A stretch of 64,000 bases of DNA from Kribbella kalugense (GTDB lineage: Bacteria > Actinomycetota > Actinomycetes > Propionibacteriales > Kribbellaceae): assembly GCF_004365875.1 (NCBI RefSeq), contig NZ_SODF01000003.1, forward strand, positions 145,805-209,804, read 5' to 3'. The translations under genes and the position numbers were made by a program. This document shows, in pieces, positions 51,069 through 60,693 of the stretch (position 1 is the first letter of the stretch; each line of letters begins with the position of its first letter). The notes beneath the pieces are model-generated. The model was given only the letters and a program-made list of their open reading frames with translations. It had not been told where the DNA came from and did no database searches.

Positions 51069-54000
51069 TCAGGACCGGCTTCGGCGGGACCGCGTCGCAG
51101 CGATCACACCGATGCCGGCCGCGATCAAGGCCAAAGCGGCCAGGAAAAGGGCCGGGCTGACCGGGCTACCGGTGTTGCCCAGGTCGCCGCCCGGCTTCTG
51201 CGGCGGCGGGGTCGGACGGCCCGGCTGGGGCGGTGTGACCTTCACCGTGACCGAACTGCTGTTGTCGGTCGGATCCGGGTCCGGCGTGGTCGCCTTGACG
51301 GTCGCTCCGTTCGTCACGGAGGTCCCGCCGTACGACGTGTCGATCAGGACGTCCAGCGTGACCCGGGCCGTCGTACCGGGGTCGATCCGGCCGACTGCAC
51401 AGGTGACCTTCTGGCCGTCCGCGGTGCAGTGGTCCGGCTTGCTGGTGAGTCGGAGTCCGTTCGCGAGTACGTCGGTGACCGTCACGCCGGCCGCTGACGA
51501 CGGACCGGTGTTGTGTACGGCGATGTCGTACCGCAGCGCGTGCCCGGCGATGACCGTCTTGGCCGACGCGGTCTTGACCACGCTGAGGTTCGCGGACTGC
51601 GTCGTACGGCCGCTGACCTTCGCCTCGTTGTTCGCGATCACCGGGTCCGGCGTGGCGGAGCCGACACGGGCGATGTTCTCCAGCATGCCGCTGAACCCGG
51701 GTACGACGGTTGCGGTGATCGTGACCGTGATCGTGGCGCCTTCGGCGAGCAACGCCGTACCGCATTGGACGGTGCCGGCCTCAGGAGCATCCGGTGCTCC
51801 AGGCGCGAGCGGCGGCAGGATGATGCACCCGGGAGCGCTGACCTTGGTGAGGCCGCGGGGCAGTTCGTCGGTGATGTCGACCATGCGGGCGTCTGACGGG
51901 CCGTTGTTCTTCACGGTCAGCAGGTACTTCACCGACCCACCGGACACCGGCTCGGCCGGGGACATCGTCTTGGTGATCGCCAGATCCGCCAGCGCGGTCA
52001 CCGGCGACTCGACCGTGCCCGTGTTGTTGTCCGGGTTCGGATCGGGCGTCGACGACGTCTCGGTCGCGGTGTTCGTCAGGCTCGAACCGTCGTACCCGGA
52101 GGCCAGCCGGACTTGGACCGAGATGATGGTCTGTCCGATCGGCAGGTCACCCAACTCGCAGCGAACCGTACGGCCATTGATGGTGCAGCCCGTCGACGCC
52201 GAAATGACAGTCAGCCCAGCCGGCACCGTGTCGGCCAGCACGACTGCCCGTGCGGTCGACGGACCGGCGTTGGTCACGACGATCGTGTAGTCGAACGTGC
52301 TGCCCGGGGTGACCCCGGAAGGATCCGAGGTTTTCGTGACGCTCAGCTCCGCACGGGTCTCGACCGGGATCGTCACCGTGGAACTGTTGTTGCTCTCGTC
52401 CGGGTCAGTCACCGGTGAGATCGCCCTGGCGGTGTTGGCCAGCGACTTCCCGGTGTACGCCGGATCGAGAGCGGCCGTGATCACGACGGTCGCGGTCTTG
52501 CCCGCGGCGATCGTGCCAAGGTCACAGCTGACGTTCTGACCGGCCGTCGTACAAGTGCCCTGGTCGGGGTCTGCCTTGGTGAGCGTCAGCCCTGTCGGCA
52601 AGGTGTCCGCAGCGGTCACAGCAGTGGCATCCGACGGGCCGTGGTTCACGACCGTGAGCCGGTAGGTCACCCCACCACCGGCCGCCGCGGACGCCTCGTC
52701 GCTGGTCTTGATGACCTCGATATCGGCCACCCGCTGCACGTCGGTCGTCACCGAGTCGTCGTTGTTCGACGGATCCGGATCGGACGTCGTACTCGTCACC
52801 GAACCGGTGTTGGTGATCGCCGCGGTCTGCGCCGCCGCGACCGCAACCCGGATCACAACCACCGCATTGCCACCCGCTGCGATCGTCCCGAGAGAACAGC
52901 TCACATTCGACCCGGACGTCGGACACGTACCGTCCGCACTCGTTGCCTCCAGCACCGACAGCCCAGCCGGTACGGCGTCCGACACCGACACGGCCTGAGC
53001 CGTGGACGGACCGGCGTTGTGCACCGTCAGTGTGTAGACCGCCTCACCACCGGCAACCAGCGTTGTCGGCTGCACGGCCTTCACCATTGACAGGTCGGCG
53101 GCCGTGGTCACCTTGGTCTCGGCCGAGCCGTTGTTGTTCTGGTCGTTCGGGTCCGGCGTCTGCGAGCTGGCCGTCGCGTGGTTGACCAGAGTCTCGGCCG
53201 GCTGGTCCGGCGAGACCTTCACGACGACGGTGACGGTCGCGTCATCACCCGGAGCCAGCTGGCCGACCGGGCACATGACCACCGGCTCGGACAGCGTCGG
53301 GTCCTGGGTGCAGTCGCCACCAGGGCCCGTCCCGCTGACGAACGTCGTACCCGCGGGAAGCGTGTCGGAGACCACTGCACCGACCGCGTCGGACGGGCCG
53401 GCGTTGTGTACGGTCAGGGTGTAGGTCAGCTCGTTGCCTGCGACAACTGTCGCGGGCGCCGTCTTGGTGACGGACAAGTCAGCCTGCGCATCAACACTGG
53501 GGGTAGTAGTCGAGGTGTTGTCGGATCTGGTCGGGTCGGTAGGCGTCTGTGCGGTCGCCGTCGCGGTGTTGACCAGCTCTCCTGGCTTGGTGGAGGCGGC
53601 AACTGTTCCGCTCACCGTGACCACGAAATTGTCCCCAGCCGCGAGAGTCGCCGCCAGGCAGCGCACCTGACCGCCGGCTGCCGTGCAGGTCGCACCACCG
53701 GTCGCACTCGCTGTCACTCCCGTGACTGCGTCAGGTACGTCGTCCACCACGGAGACACCCTGTGCGTCCGACGGACCCGTGTTGCTGACCGTCAGCTTGA
53801 AGGTGATCGCCTTACCAGCCACGACCGGGTCCGGCGAGGCCGTCTTGGTGATCTTGATGTTGGCCTGCGCACCGGTCATCAGCGTGTACGTCGCCGAGTT
53901 GTTGTCGTCGACCGGATCTGGAGTGGGCGACGAGACGGTCGCCGTGTTGTCGAGGTTGTTCGGCGGCGTACCCGACGGGACGTTCGCGACCACTGACACC

Positions 54001-56873
54001 GTGACGACGTCGCCCGGTGCCACAGTGCCGACCGCACAGGTGACCGTGCCGGCCTCCTCGGTGCAACTGCCACTCGACGGCGTCGCCGACACGTACTGGA
54101 GCGGCGCCGGCACAGGGTCGGACACCTTGACCGACTCCGCTGCCGACGGCCCGTTGTTCGTCACCGTCAACGTGTAGGTGACCGGACGGCCAGCCTGGAC
54201 AGGGGTTGGCTGCGCGGTCTTGGTGATCGCCAGATCGGCGCTGGTCGTCAGGTCATCCGTGGTCCGGCCAGTGTTGTTGCTGGTGTCCGGGTCCGACGTC
54301 GAACTGGTCGCGGTTGCCGAGTTCGTCAGCTGCCCGATCGCCTTGGCTGACACGGTTCCTGTCACCGTGATCGTCGCCGTCGATCCAGCCGTCAGATCGC
54401 CGAGCGCACACTTCGCCTGCGTCGAATCGACCGTGCACGACCCTGCGGAACTGTCCGCGGTCACCCCGGTCAACGCACTTGGTACGTCGTCCGTCAGCTG
54501 CACCTTGCGGGCATCGGACGGCCCGTCGTTGCGGACGCTGATCCGGTAGGTGACCGGCTGCCCGGCAACGACCAGCTTGCTCAGCGTTTCCTTGGTGACA
54601 ACGAGATCGGCCTTGGCAGCACCCGGAGTCACTGTCACGGTGCCGGTGTTGTTCGAGTCGTCCGGGTCCGGGGTGTCGCTGGTGACCTTGGCCGTGTTGG
54701 TCAGCGCACCGCCCTGATAGCCGGCGTCCAGGGTTGCGGCGATCTTGACCGCGACACCCGAACCGGCCGCGATCTTCGCCAGCGTGCAGTTGACGTCCTG
54801 TCCGGCCGTCGTACAGTTCGCGGCGGACTCGACGCCGGTGATCGCGAACCCGGCCGGGATCGTGTCGGCGACCCGGACCTGCTCGGCGTCGGACGGCCCA
54901 TTGTTGCGAATGGCAAGGGTGAACACGACCGACTCACCCGGCGCCGGAGCACTTGGCGCGACAGTCTTCTCCAGCGAGAGGTCCGCCGTACGCGTCACGT
55001 CTGTCGTGACTGACGACGTGTTGTTGTCCGGGTTCGGGTCCGAGGTCGAGGTGGTTACCGTGGCCACGTTGGTCAGGCTGGTCGCCGTACTCGCCGCGGG
55101 CACGCGTACGACCACGGTGATCGTGGCGCTCGAACCGGACGCGATCGTGCCGAGCGAGCAGGTGGTGGACGCACAGGACCCTTGCGTCGGTGTGGCGGAC
55201 ACCAGGTCGACGCCGTCGGGCAGGGTGTCGGTGACGGTCACGTCCTGCGCCGGACTCGGACCGTTGTTGTGGGCAACCAACGTGTAGGTCAGGTCGCCGC
55301 CGGCAGGGATCGGGTCGGGCTTGGCGGTCTTGGTGATCGACACGTCGGCCGACGCCGCGACCGGAGTGTGCACCTCGTCCGTGCGGTACGTGAACGGCTT
55401 CTTGAGCGTCTCGGCCGTGTAGTCGAGCAGGCCCGTGTTGTCGAGCGTCGTACCCGCTGCGGCCTGGTCGACGGTGACGCGGAAGCGGATCGTAGTGCTC
55501 TGGTTCTTCTTCAACCGGCCACCGGTCGTCGCGTTCGCACCGGTGCCGACCCGGAACCGGACCATCTTCGCGTTGCCGTCGTACTCCGCCTGGTCGTCGC
55601 CCGGCCGATCGGTCTTGGCACCCGATCCGGCCCCGGAGGTCTCGACGAGCGAGCCGGGAACGTACGTCGTGTTCGGCGGCAACGAGTCGCGGACCGTCGA
55701 GCGGAGCGCGTCGTCGTCCCCGGTGTTGCTGTAGCTGAGCGTGTATTCGAGGGTGTCGCCAACCTTCGCCGGGTCGTTGCCGGCCAGGTTCCGTACCGTC
55801 TTCGTGCCCAGGATGGTCGGCGCATACAGGTCGATCTGGGTGGTCAGCGCGGCCGGGTAGTAGACGTCGCCGGTGCTGGCGAAGGTGAGCTGGGCGCTGG
55901 TCGCGTTGTTCGGGACGATGCCGGCAGCGTCGACCACCTTGGCGTCGACGCCCAGGTTGTTCAGGCTGGCCGGCGTCCGGTCGGTGAGGTTCGACCCACC
56001 GTCGGTGATCCGGCTGCCGTAGAAGTTCGCCGACGGGTTCTGCGCGTCGGCGAGCCGGGTGCCGTTGACCGCGAAGTAGTCACCGCTGATCCCGGCGTCG
56101 CCTTCGTACGTGACGCTGCCGAACCGGGCGTTGACCGCACCGCTCGGCGGCGCGAGGAAGCCGGAAATGCTGGCCCTCACCGGCTCGCCGCTGCTCACCT
56201 TGGCGTACCCGTTGAAGACGCTCAGGTCGCGCAGCGGCTCGCTCGCCTGCTGGTACGCGATCACCAGGCTCCACCCGGCGTACCGGTCGGCGCCCGTCCC
56301 GGTCGGCACGTCGGCGCCCCAGTACTCGCCGTTGCCGCCGGCCCGGACGAGATCGGTGACGTCGAGGTACGACGAGTAGTCGTTCTTCGACCCGGTGTTC
56401 AGCAGGTCGGTCTTGCTCGCAGTCACAGTCTGGTACGCCGCCTGACCCGGCAGCCGGAACCGCATCGTCGTACCGTCGTCAGGGGTGGACGTCCCGCCCT
56501 TGCCTGCCCCGCGGGCGGCGCCCCAGAACAGGCCGGCGTACAACACCTGGGCGCCGGACGGCAGGTCGACCGACGCGCCGGACGAGGACTTGGTCGACGG
56601 GTCGGAGTCCGTGTCCAGGAGATCCATGGTCCAGTCGTTGTTGTTCGACGTGGAAGTCCCGCCGGCCAGCGCCGCACGACAGGCCGCCGACGACCGGTCG
56701 CAGGTCAGCACACTGTTGCCGGTGATCCGGATCGCACCGTTGGTCTGCGCACCGAACACCTTGCCGAAGTCACGCACCGTGTCGGCCCTGGCCGTTGCCG
56801 GCAGCACCAATCCGGACACGAGCACCAGTAGGAGTGCAAGCAAGATCCGCGGCGCGCGGACACGAGCGGCCAT
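51069..56873 (-). CDS. giant surface protein with tandem DUF11 repeats
   Basis: 1934 residues. A signal peptide covers residues 1-30. Residues 31-350 form an N-terminal domain with YAGLFWGAARGAG, and 350-500 a divergent first repeat. Eleven clear DUF11 repeats of about 125 residues follow (about 507-1880), each with a D-L-x-x-x-K-T start, N-x-G-P-S-x-A and a G-x-C block. The end has a Pro-rich linker, an LGNTG sequence at residue 1898, a helix and RSRRSRS, like a sortase signal with a variant motif. It is probably displayed on the wall as a stalk or adhesin. A hairpin in its leader covers the ribosome binding site. Confidence 0.88.
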   Translation of the reverse strand: MAARVRAPRILLALLLVLVSGLVLPATARADTVRDFGKVFGAQTNGAIRITGNSVLTCDRSSAACRAALAGGTSTSNNNDWTMDLLDTDSDPSTKSSSGASVDLPSGAQVLYAGLFWGAARGAGKGGTSTPDDGTTMRFRLPGQAAYQTVTASKTDLLNTGSKNDYSSYLDVTDLVRAGGNGEYWGADVPTGTGADRYAGWSLVIAYQQASEPLRDLSVFNGYAKVSSGEPVRASISGFLAPPSGAVNARFGSVTYEGDAGISGDYFAVNGTRLADAQNPSANFYGSRITDGGSNLTDRTPASLNNLGVDAKVVDAAGIVPNNATSAQLTFASTGDVYYPAALTTQIDLYAPTILGTKTVRNLAGNDPAKVGDTLEYTLSYSNTGDDDALRSTVRDSLPPNTTYVPGSLVETSGAGSGAKTDRPGDDQAEYDGNAKMVRFRVGTGANATTGGRLKKNQSTTIRFRVTVDQAAAGTTLDNTGLLDYTAETLKKPFTYRTDEVHTPVAASADVSITKTAKPDPIPAGGDLTYTLVAHNNGPSPAQDVTVTDTLPDGVDLVSATPTQGSCASTTCSLGTIASGSSATITVVVRVPAASTATSLTNVATVTTSTSDPNPDNNTSSVTTDVTRTADLSLEKTVAPSAPAPGESVVFTLAIRNNGPSDAEQVRVADTIPAGFAITGVESAANCTTAGQDVNCTLAKIAAGSGVAVKIAATLDAGYQGGALTNTAKVTSDTPDPDDSNNTGTVTVTPGAAKADLVVTKETLSKLVVAGQPVTYRISVRNDGPSDARKVQLTDDVPSALTGVTADSSAGSCTVDSTQAKCALGDLTAGSTATITVTGTVSAKAIGQLTNSATATSSTSDPDTSNNTGRTTDDLTTSADLAITKTAQPTPVQAGRPVTYTLTVTNNGPSAAESVKVSDPVPAPLQYVSATPSSGSCTEEAGTVTCAVGTVAPGDVVTVSVVANVPSGTPPNNLDNTATVSSPTPDPVDDNNSATYTLMTGAQANIKITKTASPDPVVAGKAITFKLTVSNTGPSDAQGVSVVDDVPDAVTGVTASATGGATCTAAGGQVRCLAATLAAGDNFVVTVSGTVAASTKPGELVNTATATAQTPTDPTRSDNTSTTTPSVDAQADLSVTKTAPATVVAGNELTYTLTVHNAGPSDAVGAVVSDTLPAGTTFVSGTGPGGDCTQDPTLSEPVVMCPVGQLAPGDDATVTVVVKVSPDQPAETLVNHATASSQTPDPNDQNNNGSAETKVTTAADLSMVKAVQPTTLVAGGEAVYTLTVHNAGPSTAQAVSVSDAVPAGLSVLEATSADGTCPTSGSNVSCSLGTIAAGGNAVVVIRVAVAAAQTAAITNTGSVTSTTSDPDPSNNDDSVTTDVQRVADIEVIKTSDEASAAAGGGVTYRLTVVNHGPSDATAVTAADTLPTGLTLTKADPDQGTCTTAGQNVSCDLGTIAAGKTATVVITAALDPAYTGKSLANTARAISPVTDPDESNNSSTVTIPVETRAELSVTKTSDPSGVTPGSTFDYTIVVTNAGPSTARAVVLADTVPAGLTVISASTGCTINGRTVRCELGDLPIGQTIISVQVRLASGYDGSSLTNTATETSSTPDPNPDNNTGTVESPVTALADLAITKTMSPAEPVSGGSVKYLLTVKNNGPSDARMVDITDELPRGLTKVSAPGCIILPPLAPGAPDAPEAGTVQCGTALLAEGATITVTITATVVPGFSGMLENIARVGSATPDPVIANNEAKVSGRTTQSANLSVVKTASAKTVIAGHALRYDIAVHNTGPSSAAGVTVTDVLANGLRLTSKPDHCTADGQKVTCAVGRIDPGTTARVTLDVLIDTSYGGTSVTNGATVKATTPDPDPTDNSSSVTVKVTPPQPGRPTPPPQKPGGDLGNTGSPVSPALFLAALALIAAGIGVIAATRSRRSRS
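51234..55355 (-). repeat. eleven tandem DUF11 repeats (about 375 bp each)
   Basis: Residues 507-1880 hold eleven repeats with D-L/I-x-x-x-K near the start and N-x/H-G-P-S after about 25 residues. Repeat starts include DVSITKTAKPDP, DLSLEKTVAPSA, DLAITKTAQPTP, DLSVTKTAPATV and DLAITKTMSPAE. They differ enough that recent slippage is not evident, so the array is old. Confidence 0.85.
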
Positions 56874-56932
56874 CTGAAGTCCCCGTTTCTGTCAGCAGTC
56901 GCCCGCAAGGCATACCACAGAAAGGACTTCAG
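56874..56932 (-). promoter_or_regulatory. leader hairpin covering the DUF11 gene ribosome binding site
   Basis: On the transcript, CTGAAGTCC and TTTCTGT pair with ACAGAAA and GGACTTCAG. The 16-bp stem is broken only by a CGG bulge, and the loop has 24 bases. The stem ends directly before ATG 56873 and includes GGGGAC, the only ribosome binding site. Translation should be low unless the hairpin is opened. It matches no riboswitch class that I recognise. Confidence 0.7.
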
Positions 56933-56957
56933 AGTAACCGAACGACTACCGTGTGTC

Positions 56958-56972
56958 GCAACAACTTGTTGC
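56958..56972. promoter_or_regulatory. palindrome upstream of the DUF11 gene
   Basis: GCAACAACTTGTTGC is a perfect 7-bp inverted repeat around one central base. On the minus strand it runs into TTGCGA, a possible -35 with GTTACT 17 bases on. It may be an operator for the surface protein gene, or a weak terminator after the CoA-transferase gene at 56990. Confidence 0.4.
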
Positions 56973-56989
56973 CAGTGGCACATATTCCG

Positions 56990-57742
56990 TCAACGGACGG
57001 TGCGTTTCTCGATGCTCTTCCGCTCGGCCTGCTCGGCAGTGAGCGGTACGACGCGTTGCACGAAAACGCCGGGCAGGTGGATCGTGTCCGGCCCGAGCTC
57101 ACCGACCTCGACGACGTGCTCGGCCTCCACGATCGTCACCCGGCCGGCCATCGCGGCGACCGGGTTGAAGTTGCGGGCGGCGGCGTGGAAGACGCAGTTG
57201 CCGGCCCGATCGGCGACCGCTGCGCGGACCAGCGCGATATCGGTCACGATCGCCTCCTCGAGCAGCATCTCCCGGCCCTGGATCGTCCGGACCTCCTTGG
57301 GCGGTGAGGCGGCGGCGACCGTGCCGTCGACGGCGTAGCGCCAGGGCAGCCCGCCGTCGGACACCATCGTACCGACCCCGGTCGGGGTGAAGAACGCGCC
57401 GATCCCGGAGCCACCCGCACGCAGCCGCTCGGCCAGCGTGCCCTGCGGGGTCAGCTCGACGGTCAGCTCCCCGGCCAGATACTGACGGGCGAACTCCTTG
57501 TTCTCCCCGACGTACGACGCGATCACGCGGCTGATCCGTCGTTGCTCCAGCAGCAGTCCGAGGCCGGCGCCGTCGACGCCGCAGTTGTTCGAGACGACGG
57601 TCAGCTCACGCGCACCCTGCTCGAGCAGGGCCTCGATCAGGAACCACGGGATGCCGGCCAGGCCGAACCCGCCGACCGCCAGGCTGGCCCCGTCCGGAAT
57701 GTCGGCGACCGCGTCCGCCGGTGTCGCGACGACCTTGTCCAT
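56990..57742 (-). CDS. scoA: CoA-transferase subunit A, without subunit B
   Basis: 250 residues, the normal length of the A subunit of 3-oxoacid CoA-transferases. Conserved blocks are VGGFGLAGIPWFLIEALLEQ, NCGVDGAGLGLLL, REMLLEEAIVTDIALVRA and the end IEKRTVR. The catalytic Glu lies in subunit B, which normally follows within a few bases. Here the next gene is the unrelated surface protein, so the partner must be elsewhere, or be lost. It is divergent from a LysR gene that may control it. Confidence 0.88.
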   Translation of the reverse strand: MDKVVATPADAVADIPDGASLAVGGFGLAGIPWFLIEALLEQGARELTVVSNNCGVDGAGLGLLLEQRRISRVIASYVGENKEFARQYLAGELTVELTPQGTLAERLRAGGSGIGAFFTPTGVGTMVSDGGLPWRYAVDGTVAAASPPKEVRTIQGREMLLEEAIVTDIALVRAAVADRAGNCVFHAAARNFNPVAAMAGRVTIVEAEHVVEVGELGPDTIHLPGVFVQRVVPLTAEQAERKSIEKRTVR

Positions 57743-57821
57743 GCCTCGACGGTAGGCCGAGTGGACCGATAGGGAGAAATACCGGCTTGCGCGGGATCCA
57801 GACTCTGCAAGTATCAATCCC

Positions 57822-58706
57822 GTGGAGCTACGCCATCTGCGGTACTTCGTCGCCGTCGCCGAGGAGCGGCACTTCGGTCGCGCCGCGGCCCGCCTGCACA
57901 TCGCCCAGCCGCCGTTGTCCCAGCAGATCCGCCAGCTGGAAGGCGAGCTGGGTCTACAACTCCTCCGCCGTACGACGCGTCGCGTCGACCTCACGCCCGC
58001 CGGCGAGGCCTACCTGCTGCGGGCCCGGCAGATCATCGCGGCGGTCTCGTCGGCCGCAGGCGAGGCTCAGCGCGTCGCGGTCGGACTGCAGGGTCGCTTG
58101 GTGATCGGCTGCGTCGGCTCGGCGACGTACAGCCTGCTGCCGCAGCTCGTGCGGACTCTGCGCGAGGAGCTGCCCGATCTCGAGGTCGCGGTGCAGGGCG
58201 AGATGCTCGCACCCGATCAGGCGCGGGCGTTGCTGGAGGGGCGGATCGATCTCGGGTTGCTCCGGCCGCCGGTCGACGAGGAGTCGCTGCGAGTCGACGT
58301 ACTGCGGGCCGATCGGCTGATCGTGGCTGTGCCGGATGGGCATCGGCTGGCCGGGCGGAGGCGGGTCCGGCTGGCGGAGCTGGCCGATGAGGATTTCGTG
58401 ATCCACGCGGGCGGTGGGCGGTCGGTGATGCACGACACGGTCGTGGAGCTCTGCCGGGAGGCGGGGTTCGAGCCGCGGGTTCGGCATGAAGTGGCGGAGA
58501 CGTCGACATTGGTGACGTTCGTGGCGGCCGGTCTCGGGATCGCCGTCGTACCGGCGCCGGTGGCGGAGCTGATGGTCCCGGGGGTTGCGTATCGCGCGCT
58601 CAGCGGGCGGGCGAGTGTTGAGTTGGCGGCGGCGACGCGAGCGGATGATGATGCGCCGTACTTGGAGCGTGTGCTGGCGGTCCTGGCTGGATTGGTCAGG
58701 ACCTGA
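57822..58706 (+). CDS. LysR family transcriptional regulator
   Basis: 294 residues. The helix-turn-helix is at residues 1-60 (MELRHLRYFVAVAEERHFGR, QPPLSQQIRQLEGELGLQLL) and the substrate-binding domain at about 88-290. The N-terminal sequence is that of the CatR/BenM-like branch that controls aromatic or beta-ketoadipate genes. The 79 bases shared with the divergent scoA suggest that scoA is its target. The start is GTG. Its last 11 bases overlap the convergent sensor kinase gene. Confidence 0.9.
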   Translation: MELRHLRYFVAVAEERHFGRAAARLHIAQPPLSQQIRQLEGELGLQLLRRTTRRVDLTPAGEAYLLRARQIIAAVSSAAGEAQRVAVGLQGRLVIGCVGSATYSLLPQLVRTLREELPDLEVAVQGEMLAPDQARALLEGRIDLGLLRPPVDEESLRVDVLRADRLIVAVPDGHRLAGRRRVRLAELADEDFVIHAGGGRSVMHDTVVELCREAGFEPRVRHEVAETSTLVTFVAAGLGIAVVPAPVAELMVPGVAYRALSGRASVELAAATRADDDAPYLERVLAVLAGLVRT

Positions 58707-59994
58707 GGGTCAGCTCGACCTCGTTGCGGCGGAGGGTGAGGTTGCCGCCCGCGGCCTCGGCGCAGCGGCGGGCGATGTCCAGGCCCAGGCCGGTGGAGCC
58801 GCGGTCGCTGCGACCGCGTTCGCCGGCACCCAACGGGATGCCGGGTCCTTTGTCAGCGACAACGATCCGTACGCCGGTCTCCGTGTGGGCCAGCGTGATC
58901 CGGGCCGGGGTGCCGTCGGGCGTGTGCGCAACGACGTTCTCCACCAAGGCATCCAGAGCGGCACCGAGATCCTCCGCCGACGAGCGCACCATCGCCGGCT
59001 CATCCGGAAGATCGAGCGCCAACTCCCGCCCCTGGTCCTCGAACAACGGTTCCCAGAAGGCCGCCCGCTGACGCGTCACCTCGACCGCGTCGCAATGCGG
59101 CACCCGTCCTTCCCGCTGCGGTCGCCGCGCCGCACTGATCACCGCGGTCAGGGTCCGCTCCAGACTGCTGACCTGGGTGTTCAACTCCTCGGCACGCTCT
59201 CGGTCAGGCATCGCTTCGACCTGCAGTCGTAGCGCGGTCAACGGCGTACGCAACCGATGCGACAGGTCCGCGACCGCCTCACGCTCGACCGCGATCACCT
59301 CGTCGATCCGATCCGCGAGGCCGTTCAACGCGGCACCGACCTTCGCGACCTCGGCAGGACCGGTGGTCGGAGCTCGGGCATCCATGTCGCCCCGAGCCAG
59401 GCGGGCCGCCGTATCCGCGGTCTCCTCCAACGGTCGAGCCAGCCGCCGCGACACCAGCTCGGCGCCGACGATGCTGAGGAGCAGTACGAGCAGGCTCCCG
59501 CCAACGAGGATCAGCACCCGCGGCACCAACCCGTCGTACAGCTCGGCGTCGGTCAGGTAGAGACAGATGGAGGCCGGGCCGTTCGGCGTATCGACACCGA
59601 TGTCGACCGCGAGTCCGCCACCGACGTTCCGGTAGTCGGCATCACCGACCTTCGGCGGCCCCTTGTGGTCGTCTCCGTCGTCGTCCCCCGCCGGCACGTC
59701 CTTCGGCGTCGGCACCCCACCGGGCGGAGGCTTGCCCAGCGTCGTCCCGTCGGGCATCAGGACCGAGATGTTCCCCGGCCCGTCGTTGCTGAGCCCATCG
59801 AGGTACGCCGTGATGTCGTCGGCGGTGTGGTCCCTGTCGCCGACGTAGTACGCGACGCTCTCGGCCCGGTACCGCGCCTTGTCCTTCGACTCGTTGGCCG
59901 TCGTAGTGCGCAGCAGAATCACCAGCGGTACGGCGAACGCGAGCACGACCAACGTGGTCATGCCGACCGAGAGAAAGAGGATCCGGCGACGCAT
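58696..59994 (-). CDS. two-component sensor histidine kinase
   Basis: 432 residues. Membrane helices at about 5-28 and 157-180 flank an exported sensor part that includes a very acidic/Pro-rich stretch (GDDDGDDHKGPPK). A HAMP domain follows, then the H-box LSHRLRTPLTAL (His246), N-box LVENVVAH and G boxes DKGPGIP and GSTGLGLDIARR. It phosphorylates the response regulator at 59997, two bases upstream. The acidic loop might bind a cation or cationic peptide; this is a guess. Confidence 0.92.
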   Translation of the reverse strand: MRRRILFLSVGMTTLVVLAFAVPLVILLRTTTANESKDKARYRAESVAYYVGDRDHTADDITAYLDGLSNDGPGNISVLMPDGTTLGKPPPGGVPTPKDVPAGDDDGDDHKGPPKVGDADYRNVGGGLAVDIGVDTPNGPASICLYLTDAELYDGLVPRVLILVGGSLLVLLLSIVGAELVSRRLARPLEETADTAARLARGDMDARAPTTGPAEVAKVGAALNGLADRIDEVIAVEREAVADLSHRLRTPLTALRLQVEAMPDRERAEELNTQVSSLERTLTAVISAARRPQREGRVPHCDAVEVTRQRAAFWEPLFEDQGRELALDLPDEPAMVRSSAEDLGAALDALVENVVAHTPDGTPARITLAHTETGVRIVVADKGPGIPLGAGERGRSDRGSTGLGLDIARRCAEAAGGNLTLRRNEVELTLRS

Positions 59995-59996
59995 GC

Positions 59997-60680
59997 TCAG
60001 CCGTCCGCCGCGAGCTTGATCCCGACCCCGCGGACGCTGTGCAGGAACCGCGGCTCGGCCGCCGTCTCACCCAGCTTCCGCCGCAACCACGACAGGTGTA
60101 CGTCGACGGTCCGGTCGCCACCGCCCCACGGCAGTCCCCAGACCTCCGCGAGCAGCTCCCGCTTGGTCACCACAGCCCCCGGCCGCCGCGACAACGCCAA
60201 CAGCAGATCGAATTCCTTGCGGGTCAGCTCGACCGGCGACCCGTCGACCGTCACCTCGCGACTGCGCGGATCGATCCGCAGTCCGCCGACCTCGACCGTC
60301 GACTCACCCTGCTGGTCCTTCCCGAGCCTCCGCAGTACGGCGCGAATCCGGGCGTCCATCTGGGCCGCGCTGAACGGCTTGATCACGTAGTCGTCGGCGC
60401 CGGCGTCGAGCAGCCGCACCACGCTCGCGTCATCGTCCCGCGCCGTCGCCACGATCACCGGCACGTCGCTGACCGACCGAACCATCGCGAGCACGTCCCG
60501 CCCGTCCAGATCCGGCAGCCCCAGGTCCAGCAACAACACCTCAGGCCGCTCCCGGGCCACCGCCGCCACCCCGTCGGCACCGGCCGCGACCGCGGAGACG
60601 ACATGCCCGGCCGCCGTCAGGGACTTCCCCAACGACACCCGAATCGCATCATCGTCCTCGATCAGCAGTACCCGCGCCAT
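59997..60680 (-). CDS. OmpR family response regulator
   Basis: 227 residues. The receiver has acidic residues in LLIEDDDAIR, phosphorylation site Asp52 (LLLDLGLPD) and Lys in VIKPFSAAQ. The C-terminal winged helix includes LTRKEFDLLLALSRRPGAVV and VDVHLSWLRRKLGE. It is coupled to the kinase gene downstream. A hairpin-like direct/inverted repeat of TCAGGCT and TCAAGGC/TCAAGCC lies upstream and may be its own binding site. Confidence 0.92.
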   Translation of the reverse strand: MARVLLIEDDDAIRVSLGKSLTAAGHVVSAVAAGADGVAAVARERPEVLLLDLGLPDLDGRDVLAMVRSVSDVPVIVATARDDDASVVRLLDAGADDYVIKPFSAAQMDARIRAVLRRLGKDQQGESTVEVGGLRIDPRSREVTVDGSPVELTRKEFDLLLALSRRPGAVVTKRELLAEVWGLPWGGGDRTVDVHLSWLRRKLGETAAEPRFLHSVRGVGIKLAADG

Positions 60681-60693
60681 GGTGCCGAGCCTA

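Noticed and set aside
51234-55355. Possible CRISPR or short DNA repeat array
   Set aside because: The periodicity comes from degenerate protein repeats of about 125 residues; there are no short identical repeats with spacers.
55182-56831. A plus-strand frame of about 550 codons opposite the DUF11 gene
   Set aside because: It has no family resemblance and lies opposite a gene with a signal peptide, repeats and an anchor signal.
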